NCBI GenBank assembly: GCA_027009605.1
Contig: JALVCY010000178.1
Coordinates: 1 to 14,578 of the forward strand
Reading direction: 5' to 3'
DNA length: 14,578 nt
Origin: Saprospiraceae bacterium
GTDB taxonomy: Bacteria; Bacteroidota; Bacteroidia; Chitinophagales; Saprospiraceae
The notes below the pieces were generated by a model, which did not search any database, was not told the origin of the DNA, and saw only the letters and a program-made list of their open reading frames with translations. Made by a program: the position numbers and the translations under genes. Position 1 is the first letter of the stretch; each line of letters starts with the position of its first letter. Of this stretch, positions 8,886 to 14,578 are shown one piece after another.

Positions 8886-8893
8886 CAAATCTA
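8886..8893 (-). promoter_or_regulatory. Putative -7 promoter box of the sdhCAB operon
   Basis: On the minus strand TAGATTTG matches the Bacteroidota TAnnTTTG consensus exactly, which would start transcription near 8879 and give a leader of about 100 bases before sdhC. No clear TTG is found at the usual upstream distance, so the call rests on one box. The pyrimidine-rich tract at 8909-8937 (plus strand) lies just upstream of it. Confidence 0.45.
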
Positions 8894-9016
8894 CATTGTA
8901 TTGTGGATTTTCCTTCTTTTTTTCCTTTTTTTTTATTAGTTTTGGGCTGGATTGTGCTTATTTGTAGAATGTCTAAATAAGGATATGATTTAAATTATAA
9001 TTTGTTGTGTTTTAGG

Positions 9017-9250
9017 TCATTGCAGGTGGGGATGCATTCGGTGGGGCGGGCGTATTTTGTTGGCGGGGACGCTCGCCTTGATGGGTGGGACGCATTGGAT
9101 GGCGGGGACGTATTTTGATTGGTGGGGACGTATTTGATTGGTGGGGACGTATTTGATTGGAGGGACGTGTTTGAATGGTATGGACGTATTGAATTGTAGG
9201 GACGTACGGCCGTGCGTCCCTACAATTCAAATGCCGTGCGTCCTTACCCA
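9017..9250. repeat. Degenerate tandem array of about ten 18-21 bp units with inverted terminal copies
   Basis: Ten head-to-tail units end at 9034, 9052, 9071, 9092, 9110, 9130, 9149, 9167, 9186 and 9204. The clearest unit is TATTTGATTGGTGGGGACG (9131-9149), flanked by near-identical copies. Two copies in the opposite orientation (CGTGCGTCC words) follow at 9211-9250. The array fills most of the 486-base gap between nrdJ and sdhC; between it and the sdhC promoter box I see only T-rich sequence. The plus strand has many GGG/GGGG runs. An 87-codon open frame on the minus strand here simply translates the repeat. Confidence 0.85.
9189..9230. repeat. 42 bp near-perfect palindrome (REP-like) after nrdJ
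   Basis: TTGAATTGTAGGGACG (9189-9204) is the exact reverse complement of 9215-9230, and the ten bases between them continue the pairing apart from a single T-G wobble. The transcript would form a very stable hairpin with almost no loop. It begins 36 bases beyond the nrdJ stop but has no T run after it, so it looks more like a REP/BIME-type 3' hairpin than a standard intrinsic terminator. Its left arm is also the last unit of the tandem array. Confidence 0.85.
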
Positions 9251-9265
9251 TTGCCGGATTCCAAT

Positions 9266-11848
9266 CTACCCACATTTAGAATCCCCACAAATATTACAAA
9301 CCTGACAGCCCTCCACATAAACAATTCCTCCGCTTTCCCCACAATTCGAGCAAGTCGCTTTTTGGTCTGTCGTACCGTCCGGGATAAATTTTTTGAGCGC
9401 ACGAGCCACGCCATTTTTCCAAGTATTCAAGTATTCGGTTTCGACCGTTAAGTTTTTGACCAAGTTGATGACATTGATTAGGGGCATACCGTGTCTAAGG
9501 ATACCGGAGATGAGTTTGGCATAATTCCAGTATTCTTTGTCGAAAGACCTGGACAGTCCTTCAAAGGTCGTTTTGTAGCCATCTTTATCTACGATTTGGA
9601 AGTCGTAGCGGCTTTTGCCATTTTCGTCTTTATTTTTGATGACCCACGCCTGTTGGAAGCTTTTGGGGATGATGAAGGTATCCACAGCCTTGCCGGTAAA
9701 TACTTCGTAAGGATGCCCGTCCATCAAGCCGACGACGGCAATCCAACTTTCACTATTGTTTTGGAAGCGGACGACTTCGGCGGGGAGCTTTTTGGGGCGT
9801 TTGGGCGAGTGGTTGATTCTGAATTTTTTCTTGTCGTCAGTTTCTTTTTTGTCGTCTGACACCAATACGCCCGAACGGGAACCATCCCGATAAATTGTAA
9901 TACCTTTACAACCCACCTTCCAAGCCGTGTAGAAGATTTTATCGACCAATTCTTCGGTGGCTTCGTTGGGGATATTGACGGTGACGCTGATGGAGTGGTC
10001 CACCCATTTTTGAATAGCGCCTTGGAGTTTTACTTTTTCGATCCAATCGACGTCGTTGGCGGTGGCTTTGTAGTAGGGCGATTGGGCGATGATGGCGTCT
10101 AATTTCTCGGAAGAGTAGGATTGGACTTCTTCGACGTTGTAGCCGTTGATTTCCAACCAAGTGGCGAATTTGTGGTGAAAGACATTGTATTCTTCCCAGT
10201 GGTCGCCATTTTGATCGACAAAGGTGGCGTTGGCGTTTTTGTCGTTGGGGTTGACCTTTTTGCGGCGCTTGTAGGAGACCATGAAAACGGGTTCTAAGCC
10301 GGATGAAGTTTGGCTCATCAAACTTGTCGAACCGGTCGGTGCAATGGTCAGCAAAGCGATGTTTCTGCGACCATATTTGTTCATGTCTTTGTAAAGCGTG
10401 GGGTCTGATTTTTGGAGTCGAAGAAGAAACGGGTTTTGGGCTTCCCGGCGGGCATCAAAAATCGGGAAAGCCCCCCTTTCTTGCGCCAAAGTCACTGAAG
10501 AGCGATACGCATTTATCGCAAGGGTCTCATGTACTTTTTTAGAAAAATTGGTGGCTTGGGTCGAGCCATAGCGGATGCCTAAAGCGGCCAACATATCGCC
10601 TTCTGCGGTAATTCCGATACCGGTTCGGCGGCCTTGCTCTGCTTTGGCTTTGATTTTTTCCCAAAGCTCTCTTTCGTTGCGTTTGATGACATCCGGTTCC
10701 GGGTCATGGGTTAATTTTTCAAGGATTTGGTCGATGTGTTCCAACTCCAAATCCACAATGTCATCCATGATGCGCAGAGCCAATTGTGCATGCTCCGCAA
10801 ATAAATCAAAGTCAAATTTCGCCTTGGAAGTGAACGGATTTTTGACATAGCTATAAAGATTGATTGCCAACAAACGACAGCTATCATAAGGAGTCAAAGG
10901 GATTTCTCCGCAAGGATTGGTGGACACGGTTTTGAATCCCAAATCCGCATAGCAGTCCGGGATAGACTCCTTGATAATGGTGTCCCAAAAGAGAATGCCC
11001 GGCTCGGCGGATTTCCAAGAATTATGGACGATTTTGTTCCATATTTTTCTTGCATTAACATTTTTTGAATATTTAGGGTGCTCACTATCAATTGGAAATG
11101 CTTGAGTGTAAGTTTTATTGGCGTGAGCGGCTTTGACAAAAGCATCGTCTAGTTTTACGGAGATATTGGCACCGGTGACCTTTTGCAGGTCTAATTTGGC
11201 ATCGATAAAATCTTCCGAGTCCGGATGTTTGATGGATACACTTAGCATCAAGGCACCCCGGCGGCCATCTTGGGCTACTTCACGGGTGCTATTGGAAAAG
11301 CGCTCCATAAAAGGGACGATACCGGTGGAGGTCAACGCACTGTTTTTGACGGGCGAGCCTTTGGGGCGGATGTGAGACAAATCATGGCCGACACCGCCGC
11401 GTCTTTTCATGAGTTGTACCTGTTCTTCATCCAACCGGATAATGCCCGCATAAGAGTCTGCTTCGTTGCCTATGACAAAGCAATTGGACAATGAAGACAC
11501 TTGGAAAGGATTCCCGATACCGGCCATCGGCCCGCCTTGCGGCAAAATATATTTGAAATCTTTGAGTAGAAGGAAGATTTGATTTTCCGAAAGGGGATTT
11601 TTATATTTCTTTTCTATTCTGGCGATTTGCTTGGCCAGGCGGTGGTGCATGTCTTCGGGTGAAAGCTCATAAATTTTGCCCTGTGAATCTTTAAGAGCGT
11701 ACTTGTTGACCCAAACGCCGGCAGCTAATTCATCGCCATTAAAGTAGGCGGTCGCTTTTTCGTAAGCCTTTTCATAGGAATAGGACTTTAGCTGAACCGG
11801 ATTAGACTTTTTTTGGACGACCTGTTTTTTTGTTTTGGTGGAATTCAT
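9266..11848 (-). CDS. nrdJ: Adenosylcobalamin-dependent (class II) ribonucleotide reductase
   Basis: An 860-residue enzyme reducing ribonucleotides to deoxyribonucleotides with a radical generated from adenosylcobalamin. The radical-site motif NPCGE is at 311-315, so C313 is the thiyl radical cysteine with N311 and E315 as partners. C123 (SLSNC) and C324 (SCRLLAINL) fit the redox pair; the 11-residue spacing from C313 to C324 agrees with characterised class II enzymes. IAPTGSTS is at 502-509. The C terminus carries CSNC (833-836) and CQVCNICGDSKC (848-859), a zinc-ribbon or reducible cysteine tail that would re-reduce the active site. No N-terminal ATP-cone is visible, and a canonical TSCPD motif is not seen. 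No nrdA/nrdB genes or partner subunit lie next to it. The upstream region has a promoter-like element, an 18 bp direct-repeat pair and a terminator hairpin (11946-11970). The start at 11848 is the only reasonable ATG before the conserved region. Confidence 0.95.
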   Translation of the reverse strand: MNSTKTKKQVVQKKSNPVQLKSYSYEKAYEKATAYFNGDELAAGVWVNKYALKDSQGKIYELSPEDMHHRLAKQIARIEKKYKNPLSENQIFLLLKDFKYILPQGGPMAGIGNPFQVSSLSNCFVIGNEADSYAGIIRLDEEQVQLMKRRGGVGHDLSHIRPKGSPVKNSALTSTGIVPFMERFSNSTREVAQDGRRGALMLSVSIKHPDSEDFIDAKLDLQKVTGANISVKLDDAFVKAAHANKTYTQAFPIDSEHPKYSKNVNARKIWNKIVHNSWKSAEPGILFWDTIIKESIPDCYADLGFKTVSTNPCGEIPLTPYDSCRLLAINLYSYVKNPFTSKAKFDFDLFAEHAQLALRIMDDIVDLELEHIDQILEKLTHDPEPDVIKRNERELWEKIKAKAEQGRRTGIGITAEGDMLAALGIRYGSTQATNFSKKVHETLAINAYRSSVTLAQERGAFPIFDARREAQNPFLLRLQKSDPTLYKDMNKYGRRNIALLTIAPTGSTSLMSQTSSGLEPVFMVSYKRRKKVNPNDKNANATFVDQNGDHWEEYNVFHHKFATWLEINGYNVEEVQSYSSEKLDAIIAQSPYYKATANDVDWIEKVKLQGAIQKWVDHSISVTVNIPNEATEELVDKIFYTAWKVGCKGITIYRDGSRSGVLVSDDKKETDDKKKFRINHSPKRPKKLPAEVVRFQNNSESWIAVVGLMDGHPYEVFTGKAVDTFIIPKSFQQAWVIKNKDENGKSRYDFQIVDKDGYKTTFEGLSRSFDKEYWNYAKLISGILRHGMPLINVINLVKNLTVETEYLNTWKNGVARALKKFIPDGTTDQKATCSNCGESGGIVYVEGCQVCNICGDSKCG

Positions 11849-11945
11849 AGTATGATTATTTTAGAGACCAATGTTTGTTCTGTTTTGTAAGTGGGCGCAT
11901 AGCAAGAACCTTGCGGAAAAGAGCCAAATCTTCACCTACGAATGA

Positions 11946-11970
11946 AAAAAAGCACCCCATTAAATGGGGT
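11946..11970 (-). terminator. Intrinsic-terminator hairpin in the nrdJ leader (possible attenuator)
   Basis: On the minus strand ACCCCAT, loop TTA and ATGGGGT form a perfect 7 bp stem (plus-strand arms 11954-11960 and 11964-11970), followed by GC and seven T residues. It lies 98-122 bases upstream of the nrdJ ATG and downstream of the promoter-like element at 12036-12070. No gene ends just upstream on this strand, so it would act within the nrdJ leader. The T run lies only on the minus-strand side, which fixes its orientation. Confidence 0.6.
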
Positions 11971-11977
11971 CTTAAAA

Positions 11978-12029
11978 AGTTGCGGAATACATTGTCTCCA
12001 AAGAAAATCGGAGTTGCGGAATGTATTGT
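11978..12029 (-). promoter_or_regulatory. Pair of 18 bp direct repeats in the nrdJ leader, possible operator
   Basis: On the plus strand AGTTGCGGAATACATTGT (11978-11995) and AGTTGCGGAATGTATTGT (12012-12029) match at 16 of 18 positions and are 34 bases apart. The upstream copy lies at the expected transcription start, next to the -7 box. The core TTGCGGAA occurs a third time at 11911-11918, 69 bases from the next copy, about twice 34. AATACATT and AATGTATT within the two copies are also reverse complements and could pair. The spacing recalls paired NrdR boxes, but the bases do not match that consensus. Confidence 0.5.
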
Positions 12030-12035
12030 ATTGCA

Positions 12036-12070
12036 CGAAGGTAATCATTTTTTGTTTCATTTTGTTACAA
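12036..12070 (-). promoter_or_regulatory. Putative nrdJ promoter
   Basis: On the minus strand TACCTTCG (12043-12036) differs from TAnnTTTG at one base. A TTG lies at 12070-12068 with a 24-base spacer, longer than the usual 19-21. It would give a leader of about 180 bases containing the direct repeats and terminator hairpin. A TAATTTTG box further away at 12288-12295 (minus) is an alternative, giving a leader of over 400 bases. Confidence 0.35.
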
Positions 12071-12330
12071 GAATGTCGCAAGAATTTTATTTTTTTTTTG
12101 CCTTGCTTGACACAAAGATTGAAGTCACCTAGCGGAAGTCGTTGATTGTCAATTAGATTGGCTTTGTACGACTCTTTTTGATGTCAACTGACTTGGGTGG
12201 ATGGTCAGCCGGCTAGGGCAAATTGTGTCCGCTCCATAAGAAAAAGGAGAAAAAAAGTTAAAAAAATCCCCCAAAAGGTCAAAAACTCAAAATTACCGTT
12301 GTAATTTTACGAAAAATCTAAAAAACACTA

Positions 12331-13413
12331 ATGAATAGACTACTACTTGTAATCCTGATGAGCTGGACTGTGTCCGGCCTGCTTGCGCAAAAATATAGTA
12401 ACGCCTTCTTGGAAATAGGCGTAGGCGCCCGGGCGCATGGGCAAGCGGGGGCGATGGTGGCTCAAGCGGACGATATCTCCGCCGGTTTTTGGAATCCGGC
12501 CGGACTGGCGAAGCTGGAAACCCCATTTGAAGTCGCCGCCATGCATGCGGAATGGTTTGCGGGAGTGGCTCAATATGATTATTTGGCGATGGGCAAGAAT
12601 TTGGGGGCTAAAGGGTTCGCAGCTCTTTCGCTCATTCGTCTAGGGATTGATAAAATTCCCAATACGTTACGGCTTATTGAGCCGGATGGTACCATTAATT
12701 ATGACAATATTACCGAATTCTCGGCGGCTGATTATGCTTTGATGTTTTCTTACGGTAATCATTGGAAAAAGAATATGGCTTGGTCTTATGGTGCTTCCGC
12801 CAAAGTCATCCGGCGGGTGATTGGGCCGTTTGGTGGTGCTTGGGGTTTTGGATTAGATGCCGGTGTCCAGTACCAAAAAGAAGGATTTACGGCAGGCTTC
12901 ATGGCCAAAGATATTACGACAACCTTCAACGCTTGGACTTTTACCCTGAAGGACGAAGAAAAAGACGTCTTTAATCAAACCGGCAACGAAATCCCCAAAA
13001 GCTCGGTAGAAATTACCAAACCTTCTTTTATCTTGGGGGGAGGCTACCTATTGAATTTTGGAGAAAAATGGGATTTGCACTCAGAAGTGGACTTAGTCTT
13101 TACGACGGACGGCCAAAGAAATGTATTCATCTCTTCCAAGTCCATTAACTTGGCACCCAAAATCGGTCTCGAAACGGGATACAAAAAAATAGCTTACTTT
13201 AGAGTCGGCCTAGGCCAATTCCAACGAATCAAAGACGACCTCCACCCGGAGCAAAAACACCTTATCGTCCAACCTAATCTAGGCGTTGGTCTCCGCTTCA
13301 AACGGGTCAAGCTGGATTATGCCTTCAATAATCTGAATAAGGCCAATAATCCCTTCTATGCGCATATCTTTTCTTTGACTTTGGATTTTGAGAAAAGAAC
13401 TCCGGAGGAATAG
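12331..13413 (+). CDS. PorV/PorQ-family outer-membrane beta-barrel protein (PorV2-like)
   Basis: A 360-residue outer-membrane protein. The signal peptide MNRLLLVILMSWTVSGLLA is expected to be cleaved before Q20. Residues 30-60 carry the family signature, GVGARAHGQAGAM followed by WNPAGLA, shared by PorV and PorQ proteins of the FadL-like barrel superfamily. The rest alternates hydrophobic and polar residues and glycines like outer-membrane strands, and the protein ends in a strand-like YAHIFSLTLDF stretch near the C terminus. PorV shuttles T9SS cargo from the translocon to the attachment complex; PorV-like paralogues are common in T9SS bacteria and their roles are often unknown, so cargo handling here is an inference. 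The gene stands alone, divergent from nrdJ. Length is slightly below the roughly 390 residues of well-known PorV. Confidence 0.85.
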   Translation: MNRLLLVILMSWTVSGLLAQKYSNAFLEIGVGARAHGQAGAMVAQADDISAGFWNPAGLAKLETPFEVAAMHAEWFAGVAQYDYLAMGKNLGAKGFAALSLIRLGIDKIPNTLRLIEPDGTINYDNITEFSAADYALMFSYGNHWKKNMAWSYGASAKVIRRVIGPFGGAWGFGLDAGVQYQKEGFTAGFMAKDITTTFNAWTFTLKDEEKDVFNQTGNEIPKSSVEITKPSFILGGGYLLNFGEKWDLHSEVDLVFTTDGQRNVFISSKSINLAPKIGLETGYKKIAYFRVGLGQFQRIKDDLHPEQKHLIVQPNLGVGLRFKRVKLDYAFNNLNKANNPFYAHIFSLTLDFEKRTPEE

Positions 13414-13488
13414 TGAGTGGTGAGTGGTGAGAAAGTTGAAGAAGTTGATTCGCTCGGAAGCTGCGCTAGTTGATTACCAGCGCTTTCA

Positions 13489-13833
13489 GTTGAACAGTTG
13501 AACGATGAGTTTACTCCGAAAAGTAGTTTTTTTGAAATAGCTGGAAAAGTTGCCAAATTTTATTCTGGATGCATGTATTCTGTTCAATTGATTCTTAGTG
13601 TAAACTTAGTGTTATCTAAAGTGAACTTAGTGGTAAGGAAAAATGTAATGCCTAACCACTAAGGACACGAAGTTGCCACTAAGAATTCACTAAGGTATTG
13701 ATTGTCAATAAGTTAAATACCGTCTTTCTGTGCAAATTTTTACTCCCAATCTAAGGTATTTATTATTTTTATATATTTTTTTTCTTTCGTTTACCCTGTT
13801 GAACAGTTGAACAGTGAGTTCACTCCTAAAAGT
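13489..13833. repeat. Two 36 bp direct repeats 273 bases apart
   Basis: 13489-13524 and 13798-13833 match at 32 of 36 positions; both begin GTTGAACAGTTGAAC and end TAAAAGT or GAAAAGT. The first half is itself a tandem GTTGAACA word, and the second copy has an AGTGA/TCACT inverted repeat. A shorter relative, GAACAGTTGA, occurs at 3211-3220. Confidence 0.75.
13626..13663. repeat. 13 bp inverted repeat with CTTAGTGG core
   Basis: CTTAGTGGTAAGG (13626-13638) and CCTAACCACTAAG (13651-13663) pair with one mismatch across a 12-base loop. Further CTTAGTG or CACTAAG words flank it at about 13597-13612 and 13676-13693. No T run follows on either strand, so it is not a standard terminator. Confidence 0.6.
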
Positions 13834-13865
13834 CGGATTTAGTAGCAAGAACTCTTAGCCGCCTA

Positions 13866-13920
13866 TCCGTTATACCGCTATACCGTTACACCGCTACACC
13901 GTTACACGTTACACCGCTAT
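13866..13920. repeat. 8 bp tandem array (ACCGYTAY, seven units)
   Basis: Seven units alternate CCGTTA and CCGCTA cores, for example ACCGCTAT (13874-13881), ACCGTTAC (13882-13889) and ACCGCTAC (13890-13897). One unit at 13906-13912 is one base short. The array ends three bases from the stop codon of the lipoprotein gene, so it forms that gene's immediate 3' flank. Related words occur at 88-107 (reverse orientation) and 3692-3706. Confidence 0.8.
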
Positions 13921-13923
13921 TTT

Positions 13924-14421
13924 TTATTCGCAGCGCAAGTAGATGGGGCCTACTTGGATGTCATTGGAGCGGTGTCCGGCTCTGTCTTTGATGTAAAGCG
14001 TGTAGAAGAGGGTGTCCATGGTTTTGGTGGGGGAAGTGCCACAGGGGACGGTTCCGTCCGTGAAGATGCAGCAGGAATTATATACTTTCAGGTCAATTGT
14101 GCCGGAAATGCCATTGCCGGCTCCGGCTTCGGGGATGAAGGGAATTTGAAATTGGTTGCCTTCGTATCCATCCCGGGAATCTATGAGAAATACATTGGGA
14201 TCCACAGGGTCAGTCGGCGAAGAAGTAGCCCCTAAATCCCCATCGCCATCCGTAAAGGAAAAACGGACAATCATAGTGTCTTGGTTTTCACTGCCTTGTT
14301 TCATAATCTGCTTGCTGAGCCCTTCAAATTTGATGACAGGAGCGTCCGGGTAGTCCGGTGGATCCACACAGCCCCATATCAAAACGACAACAAGTAAAAT
14401 CAAAGCATTGAATCGGTGCAT
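13924..14421 (-). CDS. Small lipoprotein of unknown function
   Basis: A 165-residue putative lipoprotein. Start 14421 is chosen because it opens a compact type II signal (MHRFNALILLVVVLIWGC) with the lipobox cysteine at C18; the frame is open to an ATG at 14448, which adds nine charged residues before the signal. Residues 19-28 are proline-rich (VDPPDYPDAP), a typical flexible tether. FTDGDGDLG at 56-64 is an acidic loop that could bind calcium. Four further cysteines (C117, C118, C127, C164) could form disulfides outside the inner membrane. The last third (LYIKDRAGHRSN, then VGPIYLRC) looks beta-rich. I know of no function. It follows a rhodanese-like gene end by 63 bases in the same direction and could be co-transcribed. 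Confidence 0.8.
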   Translation of the reverse strand: MHRFNALILLVVVLIWGCVDPPDYPDAPVIKFEGLSKQIMKQGSENQDTMIVRFSFTDGDGDLGATSSPTDPVDPNVFLIDSRDGYEGNQFQIPFIPEAGAGNGISGTIDLKVYNSCCIFTDGTVPCGTSPTKTMDTLFYTLYIKDRAGHRSNDIQVGPIYLRCE

Positions 14422-14484
14422 AGTCTCTTTTTTAGGTATAACGTCCAAATTTGGTTTATACTTTGAGTGGGATGATTTTTTGGG

Positions 14485-14578
14485 TTATTTCTTGGATTTG
14501 GCGACTATTTTTCTCAAATTGACCCATCCACCCCCGTTATAACACTCGATACCGGCATCTTTTAAAAACGTTGTGGCT
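14485..14578 (-). CDS. Partial rhodanese-like domain protein, C-terminal end
   Basis: The window edge cuts this gene; only the last 30 codons and a TAA stop (14487-14485) are present. The visible residues include TTFLKDAGIECYNGGGW followed by VNLRKI and a lysine-rich tail. The pattern of a helix ending in LKDAGI followed by YNGGGW resembles the C terminus of single-domain rhodanese (sulfurtransferase-like) proteins, where the active-site loop lies about 20 residues upstream, here outside the window. The activity cannot be judged without that loop cysteine. Other small proteins ending this way remain possible. Confidence 0.6.
   Translation of the reverse strand, partial: ATTFLKDAGIECYNGGGWVNLRKIVAKSKK

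Larger units (their letters stand above)
11849..12330. other. Divergent spacer between nrdJ and the PorV-like gene
   Basis: This 482-base region must hold promoters for both divergent genes. The half near nrdJ contains the hairpin, direct repeats and promoter-like element listed separately, plus a small GCAAG/CTTGC hairpin at 11902-11914. The half near the PorV-like gene is A-rich from 12238 to 12290 and has a TACCGTTG box at 12294-12301 (one base off TAnnTTTG) about 30 bases before ATG 12331, a weak promoter candidate. I see no cobalamin-riboswitch B12 box on the minus strand. Confidence 0.5.
13414..13923. other. Repeat-rich spacer after the PorV-like gene
   Basis: This 510-base stretch has no convincing gene. 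It starts with GTGAGTG words just after the stop (13414-13432), then holds 36 bp direct repeats, a 13 bp inverted repeat built on CTTAGTGG words, an A/T-rich tract (13750-13785) and an 8-mer tandem array; the last three repeats are listed separately. No T-tailed hairpin is seen for either flanking gene. Confidence 0.7.

Noticed and set aside
9012..9275. 87-codon minus-strand frame with proline-rich repeats
   Set aside because: It is only the translation of the 18-21 bp tandem array and overlaps the nrdJ stop; the units vary between 18 and 21 bases, so the reading frame is not conserved from unit to unit.
9491..9859. 122-codon plus-strand frame inside nrdJ
   Set aside because: Antisense shadow of the conserved nrdJ coding sequence; its F/V/D-rich composition follows from the opposite strand.
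11875..12145. Plus-strand frames of 67 and 85 codons in the nrdJ upstream region
   Set aside because: They overlap each other in different frames, cross the terminator hairpin and direct repeats, and do not look protein-like.
11849..12330. Cobalamin riboswitch upstream of nrdJ
   Set aside because: A B12-dependent enzyme made this worth looking for, but no B12 box or matching multi-stem fold could be recognised on the minus strand.
1..14578. CRISPR array, phage, insertion sequence or defence cluster
   Set aside because: The repeats here are short and lack unique spacers of constant length; no transposase, integrase, nuclease or cas-like protein is encoded.

Overview
This window looks like chromosomal DNA from a Bacteroidota bacterium, most likely of the Saprospiria (Saprospiraceae) type. 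The evidence is a secreted multidomain protein with a type IX secretion (T9SS) C-terminal sorting domain, a PorV/PorQ-family outer-membrane protein, an sdhC-sdhA-sdhB operon with a single di-haem cytochrome b subunit, promoter-like TAnnTTTG boxes, and little sign of Shine-Dalgarno sequences. The genus is an inference and was not tested by any search.

Layout. 1-278 is non-coding and ends in a good intrinsic terminator for the first gene. 279-2756 (minus) encodes a large T9SS-exported protein with five cadherin/Ig-like repeats, a dockerin-like pair of calcium loops, a possible cohesin-like domain and a sorting tail. About 980 bases without a convincing gene follow. 3790-5211 (plus) encodes an unrecognised helical cytoplasmic protein. 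It converges on the succinate dehydrogenase/fumarate reductase operon sdhC-sdhA-sdhB (8779 down to 5268, minus). Between sdhC and the next gene lies a degenerate tandem array of 18-21 bp units that ends in a 42 bp palindrome. 9266-11848 (minus) is an adenosylcobalamin-dependent (class II) ribonucleotide reductase. Its upstream region holds a promoter-like element, a pair of 18 bp direct repeats and an intrinsic-terminator hairpin. 12331-13413 (plus) is a PorV/PorQ-family beta-barrel protein. About 510 bases of repeat-rich spacer follow, then a small lipoprotein (13924-14421, minus) and the 3' end of a rhodanese-like gene cut by the window edge.

How they fit together. The three sdh genes make one membrane complex linking the TCA cycle to the quinone pool. 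NrdJ supplies deoxynucleotides without needing oxygen but requires vitamin B12. The T9SS cargo and the PorV-like protein belong to the same export theme but are far apart and need not be functional partners. I see no phage, transposase, CRISPR array, tRNA or rRNA. I found no convincing new multi-gene system. The most unusual material is in the spacers (the 19-mer array with palindrome, the nrdJ leader, the repeats at 13.4-13.9 kb) and in the domain combination and G9 tract of the secreted protein.
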